This document shows, one piece after another, positions 46,289 to 54,491 of a stretch of DNA of 64,000 nucleotides. The DNA is taken from positions 1,301,001 through 1,365,000 of the forward strand of contig NZ_CP049783.1 in NCBI RefSeq assembly GCF_015710975.1, given 5' to 3'. The notes beneath the pieces are model-generated. The model was not told where the DNA came from. It did not search any database and worked only from the letters and a program-made list of their open reading frames with translations. Within the stretch, counting starts at the first letter, position 1. Each line of letters begins with the position of its first letter. Origin of the DNA: Paenibacillus polymyxa (GTDB taxonomy: Bacteria; Bacillota; Bacilli; Paenibacillales; Paenibacillaceae). The position numbers were made by a program, and so were the translations under genes.

Positions 46289-46518
46289 TCTGGGCACACT
46301 CCTAATTTCTTAATATATATCTTGAATCTTCATTAACTTCCCAAACTACTGCAATTATAAAAATGATAGTGAATGATGTCAATATGTTTAAGTATGACCC
46401 CGCACTCAAAATACAGTACAATACGGATAAAGACATGCATATCGGCAAATGCCTGCCGATGGGACAAGACACGATGAGTTCATACTGTTCTCATTTGAAT
46501 TTAAAAAGGAGCGTTACT

Positions 46519-46995
46519 ATGATCGGATCGTTTAAAAAAACGGATATTGCTTTATTTGCCGCCTGGGTAGTAGCTTGTGTGGCGACATTGGGCAGTCTGT
46601 ATCTCAGCGAGATCTTGGGATATGAACCTTGTAAACTGTGCTGGTTTCAGCGTATTCTGATGTATCCCCTGACCCTTCTACTCGGAATCGCATATTTTCG
46701 AGGTGACACAAAAATACGGATTTACGTTATGCCGTTAGCTATCATTGGAGGTGCGATTTCGGCCTATCATTTTATCATTCAGCGTATCCATGCAGCCGCC
46801 AAAGCAGCCACGCAAACTTCGACGGCTTGCGGTAGAGTATCCTGTGAACAGGATTATCTGAACTGGCTGGATTTCATCACCATTCCTTTGCTTGCACTCA
46901 TTGCTTTTATCCTTATTATTGTAGCGATGGGCTATATCATACGTCAGGAGAAAAAATCAGCTACGGGAGAGGTACAAGCAACAGAACTCGCATAA
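46519..46995 (+). CDS. bdbC: Disulfide bond formation protein (DsbB/BdbC type)
   Basis: 158 aa from ATG 46519 behind AAAGGAG. Four membrane segments. The redox pairs of DsbB are visible: CKLCWFQR near residue 39 and CGRVSC near 102. It passes electrons from an extracytoplasmic thiol oxidase (BdbD) to quinones. No bdbD is beside it. The RI(H) spacing and length fit BdbC. The open frame reaches back to 46363 but that part is not protein-like. Confidence 0.9.
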   Translation: MIGSFKKTDIALFAAWVVACVATLGSLYLSEILGYEPCKLCWFQRILMYPLTLLLGIAYFRGDTKIRIYVMPLAIIGGAISAYHFIIQRIHAAAKAATQTSTACGRVSCEQDYLNWLDFITIPLLALIAFILIIVAMGYIIRQEKKSATGEVQATELA

Positions 46996-47159
46996 GATGA
47001 AAGAGACCCGATTATAGGGCCGGTTACCACCAAGAGGCGTATAATCCGCTTGCCGGAGGAAAGACTGTAACTAAATATATCCATTGCATATGTGCTATAA
47101 TGTAAAAGGTTTGCAGTCTGTCCAATAACGCTTATATTCCTTATAGAGGGGGCCAGTCC

Positions 47160-47657
47160 ATGTTTCATATCAGCACCCCATTGCTGCAATATGGCGCAAC
47201 TTTCGGTATGATCTTAATCGCTATATCGGCTATTTTCATCCGTATGAAGACAGGTCATCGCCCGATTAATGCCAAAAAAATCATCATTCCTCCGCTCGGC
47301 ATGAGCACCGGTTTTATGATGTTTGTGGTACCGGAAGTACGGGTTCCCTGGCTTTGGGCGCTGGGCGCTTTTCTGGTCGGCTGGTTTATTTTTTCCTACC
47401 CGTTGATCCGCAGCACTAAATTTGAGTTGCAAGAAGGGCTGGTTTTCGTGCAACGCTCACGCACCTTCTTTTTTATCCTGATCAGCCTACTGATCGTCCG
47501 ATTGCTGCTGCATGAATTTATTCAGCATTACATTACCATTCCGCAAACAGCAGGGCTATTTTTCATCCTAGCCTTCGGGACCTTGTTACACTGGCGGCTT
47601 CGTATGTATTTTCAATATCGTCAGTTCGTTCCGGACGAGACGGAAGTCCGCATCTGA
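47160..47657 (+). CDS. ccdC: CcdC family membrane protein
   Basis: 165 aa. MKTGHRPINAKKIIIPPLGMSTGFMMF is cut here to its core pattern: RPINAKKIIIPPLGMSTG, typical of the CcdC/YneJ family (DUF1453). Five hydrophobic segments. Linked in Bacillus to cytochrome c maturation, exact role unsettled. The start follows AGAGGGGGCC. Terminator at 47699-47749. Confidence 0.87.
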   Translation: MFHISTPLLQYGATFGMILIAISAIFIRMKTGHRPINAKKIIIPPLGMSTGFMMFVVPEVRVPWLWALGAFLVGWFIFSYPLIRSTKFELQEGLVFVQRSRTFFFILISLLIVRLLLHEFIQHYITIPQTAGLFFILAFGTLLHWRLRMYFQYRQFVPDETEVRI

Positions 47658-47698
47658 CCAACGGATATTTAACGTGCACACTCGCATGTTGCTGTATA

Positions 47699-47750
47699 GA
47701 CCAAAAAGACACGTTCTCCCCACAGGAACCGTGTCTTTTTGGTCTTTTTA
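47699..47750 (+). terminator. Terminator of ccdC
   Basis: Arms GACCAAAAAGACACG and CGTGTCTTTTTGGTC, then TTTTTA. Confidence 0.85.
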
Positions 47751-47865
47751 GTCTATCGAGGGCTGTCGGTTCTCTCTTTATACATTTGATTGTTTTCTCC
47801 TGAATGATTAATATAATGGACGATGTTATGATCCTGCCGTATTAAAATTAGAGATGAGGATTACG

Positions 47866-47978
47866 ATGAATAAAGCAAAGATTCTTATTACTGAAAATAA
47901 TGCTCCGATTACCGACTTGCTTTTGTACGGACCACGGGATGCATTACTACCGTCCTCGGAGCCGGATACAAATTTTAA
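47866..47978 (+). pseudogene. OmpR-type response regulator reduced to its two ends
   Basis: After GAGGA, an ATG at 47866 opens MNKAKILITENNAPITDLLL, the usual start of a receiver domain (with the DD pair already altered to EN). Within 20 codons the sequence switches to an OmpR-type C-terminal end, ITTVLGAGYKF followed by TAA at 47976, in another frame. About 190 codons, including the phosphorylated Asp and the DNA-binding helix, are missing. The ATG frame itself runs to 48006 and overlaps the histidine kinase start by 11 nt, so the remnant could still couple translation of the kinase. Confidence 0.85.
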
Positions 47979-47995
47979 AAAATGGGTGGTTAAGC

Positions 47996-49456
47996 ATGAT
48001 ACGTAAAATCAGCATCAAATTTCTGATCGGTTTTTTTCTGATTTTCTCGCTTTCTTTTGTCGTGCTTAATCAGACAGTCAAGGAATTTATCCAGACAAGC
48101 AATCAGAATCTGGTTACCTCCGAACTCGTCGGACTGAAAAATAATAGCAATGTGTATGTACGCCAGGCTTTCCTGATTAACCATTTCAGCAGCAATGAGC
48201 TTTATTTTGGAGAAATCGCTAGGGAGATAGCCACTAATCTGAACCATACCACGGACAGCAGTATTGGCGTGTATACGGTGGAAGGCAAATTGCTTTATGC
48301 CCCAGACAGCTCCATATTTCAGCAGCAAATGCAAAGCGATCTGCAGCAAGCGATTGATGGCAATACAGCGTACAGCATTACTTATGATCGTAATAAGACG
48401 ACTGTTCTTTTCTCCTATCCGGTTGTTATAGACGGTTCAAAGGTGGGCATACTGCGTTTTTACAAAGATTTCAGCTCACTTTACGAACAAACCGGACAGA
48501 TTCGACAGATTACCCTCTATATTGCCCTAGCGATTTTTGCGGCAGCCTTTCTGTTTTCCTATATTCTTTCCAGGCATATTACCATCCCGCTGACCCGACT
48601 GACGCAGGCCTCCAACGAGGTAAAAAACGGAAATCTGGATATCCGCCTACATTTTAAACGCAGGGATGAAATTGGCCGACTGGCTGAGAATTTTAACGAT
48701 ATGATTGGTCAAATTAGCAGACAAATTCATATTATTGAGAAGGATCGAGACCATTTAAAGCAGCTTCACCAGCAGGAAAAGCGCTTTTTTGACAATATTA
48801 CTCACGAACTGAAAACGCCGTTAACCTCTATTTTGGGATATGCGGAGCTGATCAGGCTTAACGGTGAGAAAGACCGTGCTTTTTTTGATAAAGGAATGAA
48901 TCATATTATCGAGGAGAGCAGGCGCCTGCATGCGATGGTGCTAAAACTACTGGAAGTTTCACGCAAAAATATCATGCTTCAAGAGCTTGAACGGGTGGAT
49001 ATTGGGCTGATCCTGCAGGATGTGTGTGAATCAATGATGATCCGCTCTCAGCGCTATAAAAAAACCATTGAATATGAGATTAATGAGGAATTGATCATGT
49101 TGGCCGATCGGGACAGAATCAGACAGATGTTCATCAATTTGATAGATAATGCGATTAAATACAGTTTACCTTTTTCGGCAGTATCGGTAAAAGCGGTGCG
49201 GGCAGAAGAAAAGATTCGCTTGATCTTCAGCAATCCAAGCGATCCAATTGAAGCAGAACATCTGTCACGCCTATTACAGCCGTTTTATCCGGCTCATTCC
49301 GACAGCGCCGAAGAAGGCAGTGTAGGATTGGGACTCAGCATTGTGAAATCTATCGTTGAAGAACTTGCGGGTTCCATCTTAATTACAAATGAGCATAATG
49401 AAACTATCGTTACGGTAGAATTTAAAGCGCTGGAAACCACGGGGAACGGAGAATGA
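47996..49456 (+). CDS. Sensor histidine kinase, partner regulator lost
   Basis: 486 aa from ATG 47996. TM1 at residues about 7-25, an extracytoplasmic sensor of about 150 residues, TM2 near 182-200, HAMP (ITIPLTRLTQASNEVKNGN), the phosphoacceptor motif FFDNITHELKTPLTSILGYAE (His near 267, quoted part only), and ATP-binding boxes: N-box MFINLIDNAIKYS and G-box SVGLGLSIVKSIVEE. All catalytic motifs look intact. The regulator gene just upstream is deleted to a stub, so the kinase is orphaned here. Its gene is followed by a lipoprotein gene 3 bp on and the envelope cluster. Confidence 0.9.
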   Translation: MIRKISIKFLIGFFLIFSLSFVVLNQTVKEFIQTSNQNLVTSELVGLKNNSNVYVRQAFLINHFSSNELYFGEIAREIATNLNHTTDSSIGVYTVEGKLLYAPDSSIFQQQMQSDLQQAIDGNTAYSITYDRNKTTVLFSYPVVIDGSKVGILRFYKDFSSLYEQTGQIRQITLYIALAIFAAAFLFSYILSRHITIPLTRLTQASNEVKNGNLDIRLHFKRRDEIGRLAENFNDMIGQISRQIHIIEKDRDHLKQLHQQEKRFFDNITHELKTPLTSILGYAELIRLNGEKDRAFFDKGMNHIIEESRRLHAMVLKLLEVSRKNIMLQELERVDIGLILQDVCESMMIRSQRYKKTIEYEINEELIMLADRDRIRQMFINLIDNAIKYSLPFSAVSVKAVRAEEKIRLIFSNPSDPIEAEHLSRLLQPFYPAHSDSAEEGSVGLGLSIVKSIVEELAGSILITNEHNETIVTVEFKALETTGNGE

Positions 49457-49459
49457 ATA

Positions 49460-50605
49460 ATGGGCAATAAATATAAATATGTTGTAATGCCGCTGGTCGT
49501 ATCTCTCGTGATATTACTGCTGTCAGGATGCGGTTCAGAACCAAAAACAGAGACTGTCGTCATCGCCGACAGCAATGAAGTTTCCAGTACCGATCAAAGC
49601 TCTCGTCCGTTTCAGGTCCAAAAAATATATCGGCTTCCGGATCGTTTTGCAAATCGGGGTCAGCTGCTGGGCTGGTCGTCTGGAGATGCCATCATCGCAT
49701 CGTTCGGGGCCATGACCATACTAAAGCGAGGCACGCTGGAACGTTTAACTTATCCGTATGAGCAAAGCAAGATCATATCCGAAATCGACAAGGTAACTTC
49801 CAATACAATACTTTCTCCCGATGGGAAATATATATGCGAAGTTTCCCCTTCTTCCTCGGAGACAACCTTAAAGCTTATTTCCTTGCAGGATGGCAAGGAA
49901 AAGGAAATAGACAGGATCAGCACCAGGAACGAATCTTATGTACAATATGTTTCCTGGTCGTCCAACAGTTCGTATATCAGCTACCTGGTAGAAAACCTGG
50001 TTGATCATGGAGCTGATAGCCTATACATCTACGATGTTGGGTCTCAAACTTCCAGCAAATATCAGTTAAAAGGGATCCTAAAGGAAGACACACTTTTGAG
50101 TGTTAACCTTGCAAATGATGGCCGCAGCGTACTGCTACAGTTATTTGGTGCAAAACAAGGCCAGAAAAAGGTGCTAACCCTTGGGAAGGTTTCGGGAAAG
50201 AATATTGAATTTCAATACGAGCGTCAGATTGGTGGAGATTCAGTAGCCTGGATGAATAACGACCAGTTTGTGTTTCTCGGAACGGATAATTCATTGTACG
50301 AATATGATCAGCGAAACGGCGAGCTCTCTGTCATTTTGGAAAAAGTGCTTGATTTTGAATTTTCGCCTGACAGGAAAAATATCGCATACACCGTGTATGA
50401 TCAAAATGTCACTTACGTAGCCAAGGTGCAGGGAAGAAATATACTGTACAACGAACCGGTATATCGCGGAATTGTGCCAACGCATATGTATTGGAATCCG
50501 AACAATAAAAGTGTACTACTTCAAGGACAAAAACAGTTGGATTCCTCGCAGACTGCGCCAACGGATTCTCCTAGTAAGGAGTCATTGATCATTGAGTTGA
50601 AATAG
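49460..50605 (+). CDS. Lipoprotein with beta-propeller-like repeats
   Basis: 381 aa. Lipoprotein signal MGNKYKYVVMPLVVSLVILL with lipobox LLSGC at about residue 24. The mature part has repeated propeller-like blades (LGWSSGDAIIASFG, NTILSPDGKYICEVS, YVSWSSNSSYISYLV, FEFSPDRKNIAYTVY, MYWNPNNKSVLLQG) of the TolB/WD40 kind. Likely anchored outside the membrane and part of the kinase's sensing unit or of the surface module; it starts 3 bp after the kinase stop. Terminator at 50636-50680. Confidence 0.8.
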   Translation: MGNKYKYVVMPLVVSLVILLLSGCGSEPKTETVVIADSNEVSSTDQSSRPFQVQKIYRLPDRFANRGQLLGWSSGDAIIASFGAMTILKRGTLERLTYPYEQSKIISEIDKVTSNTILSPDGKYICEVSPSSSETTLKLISLQDGKEKEIDRISTRNESYVQYVSWSSNSSYISYLVENLVDHGADSLYIYDVGSQTSSKYQLKGILKEDTLLSVNLANDGRSVLLQLFGAKQGQKKVLTLGKVSGKNIEFQYERQIGGDSVAWMNNDQFVFLGTDNSLYEYDQRNGELSVILEKVLDFEFSPDRKNIAYTVYDQNVTYVAKVQGRNILYNEPVYRGIVPTHMYWNPNNKSVLLQGQKQLDSSQTAPTDSPSKESLIIELK

Positions 50606-50635
50606 CGATTAGGATTTCTATATTTGTGGATGTCA

Positions 50636-50680
50636 AAAACCTTACTTCGGTTGTTCAGCCGGAATAAGGTTTTTCTTTTT
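50636..50680 (+). terminator. Terminator
   Basis: AAAAACCTTAcTtCCGG-like arms pairing with CCGGaAtAAGGTTTTT and a T-rich tail. Confidence 0.8.
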
Positions 50681-50788
50681 GCAACCGTTGTGACAATTTG
50701 TTTACATGTTGATCAAACTTTCGCGACATCTTTTTTCTATAGTAAATAAGCAAGATCATTAGCCTATAAGGACAAGGAATGGACCATA

Positions 50789-52597
50789 GTGAATGAAAAT
50801 CCGAATCTGCACCTAAATCAACCCATAAAACGTTATATGACCGGTCTGGATGGGCTAAGGGCCATCTCTGTGCTTGCTGTTATTGCTTATCATCTTCATC
50901 TTAGATGGGCAGAGGGTGGGCTGCTAGGGGTGGAGATTTTCTTCGTCCTATCAGGGTATCTGATTACGGACCAGATTCTTTTCGAATGGAGGACGCGCAG
51001 CGGTTTTTCCATTGTGAAATTCTGGATCAGACGAATGCGCAGACTACTACCAGCAATGATCTTTATGCTGACTGCAGTGGCATTGTGGCTTTTAATTACT
51101 GATTTCTCCAGACTGCAGGCATTAGGAGGCCATTTTGTATCCTCGCTTTTTTACGTAAACAACTGGTATCTCATTTTTCATCATGTTTCATATTTTTAGA
51201 GCTTTGGTCCGGCTTCACCTATCGGGCACCTCTGGTCGCTTTCCATTGAGGAACAGTTTTACGTCATCTGGCCGCTCGTTCTACTGATTGGTCTGTGCCT
51301 TGCACCGCGACGAGGCAGACTGATGTTATACATTCTGGGTTGCGCCTTCGTATCCGCCATAGCCATGGCCGTTATATACGAACCCGGAACAGACCCGAGC
51401 AGGGTGTATTACGGGACGGACACGCGCGCGTCTGCTATTTTGATTGGAGCGGCTCTGGCGGTTGTCTGGCCCAGTTGGAGACTGAGCGACAATGTATCTT
51501 CTTCGTCCCGCACCATGCTGGATATGACTGGCGTGCTGGGCATTGTAATGCTGTTTATCCTGATTGCTCAGACCAACGAGTATGATGATTCGCTGTATCG
51601 CGGCGGTTTTCTTTATTTATCACTCATTACTGCGGTTGTTATCGCTGTACTGGTTCATCCAGCCAACCGACTGGAACGATTACTCGGCTGCCGGCCTCTA
51701 AGCTGGATCGGTAAGCGATCTTACAGTCTGTATATATGGCATTATCCAATCATTATTTTATCAAGTCCCGTGGTAAATACCGATGATGCCAGCTATATGC
51801 GCATGGCTCTGCAGGTAACGGCCAGTTTCATAATGGCGGGTCTTTCCTACAAATACATCGAAGAGCCCATCCGCCGTGGGACCTTTTGGACTGGCCTGCA
51901 ATCACTCCGCAGGTCAGGCGCTGGCAGCCAGCTAGGCCTTGTCGTCATTGTTATCGCCATCATTCTCGTCCTGGCATCATGGAAGACGGATTCACCGACT
52001 CCAGATCCTGTACCTGATGCACCAGCAGCCGTAAGCCGGGACCCCGTCCAGACAGAACAACTGCAATGCAGCTGTTCCGATGAAAATCATCCCGCTGAAA
52101 ATACAAGCCACTCCGCAGAAGGAGCGGAGATCACTGCGATCGGAGATTCGGTTATTCTGGATGCCGCCCCGTTTCTGGAAAAGCAGCCCCCCGGTATGAT
52201 CATTGATGGCAAGGTGGGCCGGCAAATGTCACAGGCAGGCGATGTGCTTGATGGCCTGCGGGAACAGGGTAAACTTGGCCATAAAATTATTATTGAACTC
52301 GGCACCAACGGCGTTTTTAACCAGAGTCAACTGAAGTCCTTGCTGGCTTCACTGCAGGACTCCCAGCAAATTTATCTGATAACAACCAGAGTGCCGAGAG
52401 GGTGGCAGAATACCGTAAATGACAATCTGCGTGAAATTGCTGGTGAATTTCAAAATGTCCAGCTTATCGACTGGTATTCAGCCAGCGAAAACCGGGACGA
52501 TCTATTTTATGGTGATGGTGTCCACCTGAAACCAGAAGGCGCTCAGTATTATGCCTCGTTGTTAATTGATGCTATCAAACAAGATAAAACCTACTAG
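50789..52597 (+). pseudogene. Acyltransferase-3/SGNH O-acetyltransferase (OatA-like), one in-frame amber stop
   Basis: One continuous frame of 602 codons broken only by TAG at 51196-51198 (HHVSYF-stop-SFGPASPIGHLWS). At that position related proteins usually carry Gln, so a CAG to TAG change is likely. N-terminal Acyl_transf_3 domain: YMTGLDGLRAISVLAVIAYH, FFVLSGYLIT, SLSIEEQFYVIWPL, about 10 membrane segments. C-terminal SGNH domain after residue 430: ITAIGDSVILDAAP, IIELGTNGVF and GDGVHLKPEG. Intact relatives O-acetylate peptidoglycan or other wall polymers. A start inside the second part (51323) would lack key motifs. Possibly readthrough or a recent mutation. Confidence 0.85.
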
Positions 52598-52624
52598 CAT
52601 GTTAAAGGAAAGGATGAACTAGCT

Positions 52625-53323
52625 ATGAACAAAAAAAATGGATGGATGGTAAGCGGATTATGGGGATTTATGATTATCCTTATCTTTTTAGGTGCCATAG
52701 TTCTCCATATGCACGCAAAGCAAAATTCAGATGATCACGAATCCCGCAGCAAGGACTCTTCTCTATACAATCTTGATAAGATGCAGACTGCTGCACAAAA
52801 GCGTGCGGCTTCTAGCACCAGCGGGGAACAAGCTCAATCATCTGCTTCCTTAAACGGCGAGGGCGTCACGATGATTGGAGATTCGGTTACGGTCGGGATT
52901 GAGCCTTATTTAAAAGAGCAGCTTCCGAAGATGACGGTTGACGGTAAGGTTGGCCGGCAGATGTCTCAAGCTGTAAAAGTCATTAATGAATTGGCCGCCC
53001 AAGGCAAACTGGGAGACCAGGTCATTATCGAACTCGGCACCAATGGTCCGTTTAGCAAAAACCAACTGCACGACGTACTGCAATCTCTTTCCGGAGCCAA
53101 ACAGGTAATCTTGGTCACCACCCGGGTTCCGAAAGGATGGCAAAACACGGTGAATGACACGATTGCACAGGTCGCCGATGAGTTTAGCAACGTCAATGTG
53201 GTGGACTGGTATTCGGCCAGTGTAGGCAAAGACGAATACTTTTATAAAGATGGTGTCCATTTAAAACCAGATGGTAGCCGATATTACACTTCACTCCTCG
53301 TAGCAGCCTTGCAAAAATCTTAA
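52625..53323 (+). CDS. Membrane-anchored SGNH hydrolase/acetyltransferase domain protein
   Basis: 232 aa: one N-terminal membrane anchor (GLWGFMIILIFLGAIVLHM), a Ser/Lys-rich linker, then an SGNH domain with GDSVTVGIEPYL (Ser), VDGKVGRQMSQAV, IIELGTNGPFS (Gly/Asn) and KDGVHLKPDG (Asp, His). The domain is a close paralogue of the C-terminal domain of the preceding gene (shared RVPxGWQNTVND and DWYSAS), so it arose by duplication. It may supply the extracellular acetyl transfer step if the upstream enzyme is broken. Starts 27 bp after that gene. Confidence 0.85.
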   Translation: MNKKNGWMVSGLWGFMIILIFLGAIVLHMHAKQNSDDHESRSKDSSLYNLDKMQTAAQKRAASSTSGEQAQSSASLNGEGVTMIGDSVTVGIEPYLKEQLPKMTVDGKVGRQMSQAVKVINELAAQGKLGDQVIIELGTNGPFSKNQLHDVLQSLSGAKQVILVTTRVPKGWQNTVNDTIAQVADEFSNVNVVDWYSASVGKDEYFYKDGVHLKPDGSRYYTSLLVAALQKS

Positions 53324-53370
53324 TACAGAAAGGGGCCTGCGCGTCTACAAATCTGGAAAGGAAGAATGAC

Positions 53371-54381
53371 ATGACACAGAGGAAAAAGAGGATATTGATT
53401 GTAACGTTGTTACTTGGGGTCGCTGCTGTAAGCTTTATCTTTTATTATTTCTTTTCCATTTACAAAGGGTTAGAAGGACTTAGTAAAACCCCAGAAAATT
53501 CCCCATTTGTTAAAGTGAGCACTGATAAAGTCGAAGCACTAAAAGCACCGGAATGGGAGGGAACCGAACCTGTAAATATTTTGCTGATGGGCGTGGATAC
53601 TCGCGAGAACAACAAGGGCAGTGTACCCCGATCCGATAGCATGATGGTCGTTTCGTTGAATCCTACCGATAAGCGTATTCATGTGTTTTCGATTCTTCGA
53701 GACACTTATACGGATATTCCTGGGCACGGCAAAAATCGAATTAATACCGCTGTTACGCATGGACCCGATACGGCGATGAAAGCAGTCAGCGAATTGCTAG
53801 GAGTGCCAGTTCATTTTTATGTATACACGGATTTCCAGGGGTTTATTAAACTCGTAGATGCTGTAGGCGGACTCAATTTTTATGTCGAGAAGGATATGCA
53901 CTATGAAAGCAAGGCCGATCTGCATGAGTATGATATTAATTTAAAACAGGGACAGCAGCATTTCGACGGCAAAACGGCGCTTCAATATGTCCGTTTTCGT
54001 CATGATGCCATGTCCGATTATTCCAGAACAAAAAGACAACGGCAATTTATTACGGCATTAGCCGAGAAGGTAAAAACAACGACTTCCATTATGAAATTCC
54101 CTTCTATTCTTGAGGAAATCAGTCCGTATATCGATACCAATTTGTCAGTCTCTGATATGTGGAATTTGGCTTCAGTAGGGTACCAAAGTACATTAAACGG
54201 AAATGAACAAATACCGCCAATGAAGCTATTAAAAGAAACTTATGTGGGCAAGGCGGCTGTTCTGGATGTAAAAAGTCGAACGGATTTGAAGCAATTTGTG
54301 CAAAGTATCATAAATTCCGACTCCTCAAATTCGATTACAGACAATTCTTCGGGGCAGGAGCAGAAAACAGATTTTGAATAG
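53371..54381 (+). CDS. LytR-CpsA-Psr (LCP) family protein
   Basis: 336 aa. N-terminal anchor (ILIVTLLLGVAAVSFIFYYFF cut to ILIVTLLLGVAAVSFIF), then the LCP domain: VNILLMGVDTRENNKGSVPR, RSDSMMVVSLNP, SILRDTYTDIPGHGKNRIN, and QYVRFRHDAMSDYSRTKRQ with the conserved Arg and Asp residues. LCP enzymes attach teichoic acids or other anionic glycopolymers to peptidoglycan. GGAAAGGAAG precedes the ATG. Position in the envelope cluster fits this role. Confidence 0.92.
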   Translation: MTQRKKRILIVTLLLGVAAVSFIFYYFFSIYKGLEGLSKTPENSPFVKVSTDKVEALKAPEWEGTEPVNILLMGVDTRENNKGSVPRSDSMMVVSLNPTDKRIHVFSILRDTYTDIPGHGKNRINTAVTHGPDTAMKAVSELLGVPVHFYVYTDFQGFIKLVDAVGGLNFYVEKDMHYESKADLHEYDINLKQGQQHFDGKTALQYVRFRHDAMSDYSRTKRQRQFITALAEKVKTTTSIMKFPSILEEISPYIDTNLSVSDMWNLASVGYQSTLNGNEQIPPMKLLKETYVGKAAVLDVKSRTDLKQFVQSIINSDSSNSITDNSSGQEQKTDFE

Positions 54382-54491
54382 GGTTAGACAATATATTAGA
54401 TCGTATTTGCCGGACAATAGTCTGTTAAATGCTCTTTGTGAGTAAAGAAGAGCATAACATGATCTTCCGGTTATCTATAGGGGGAAAAAGA

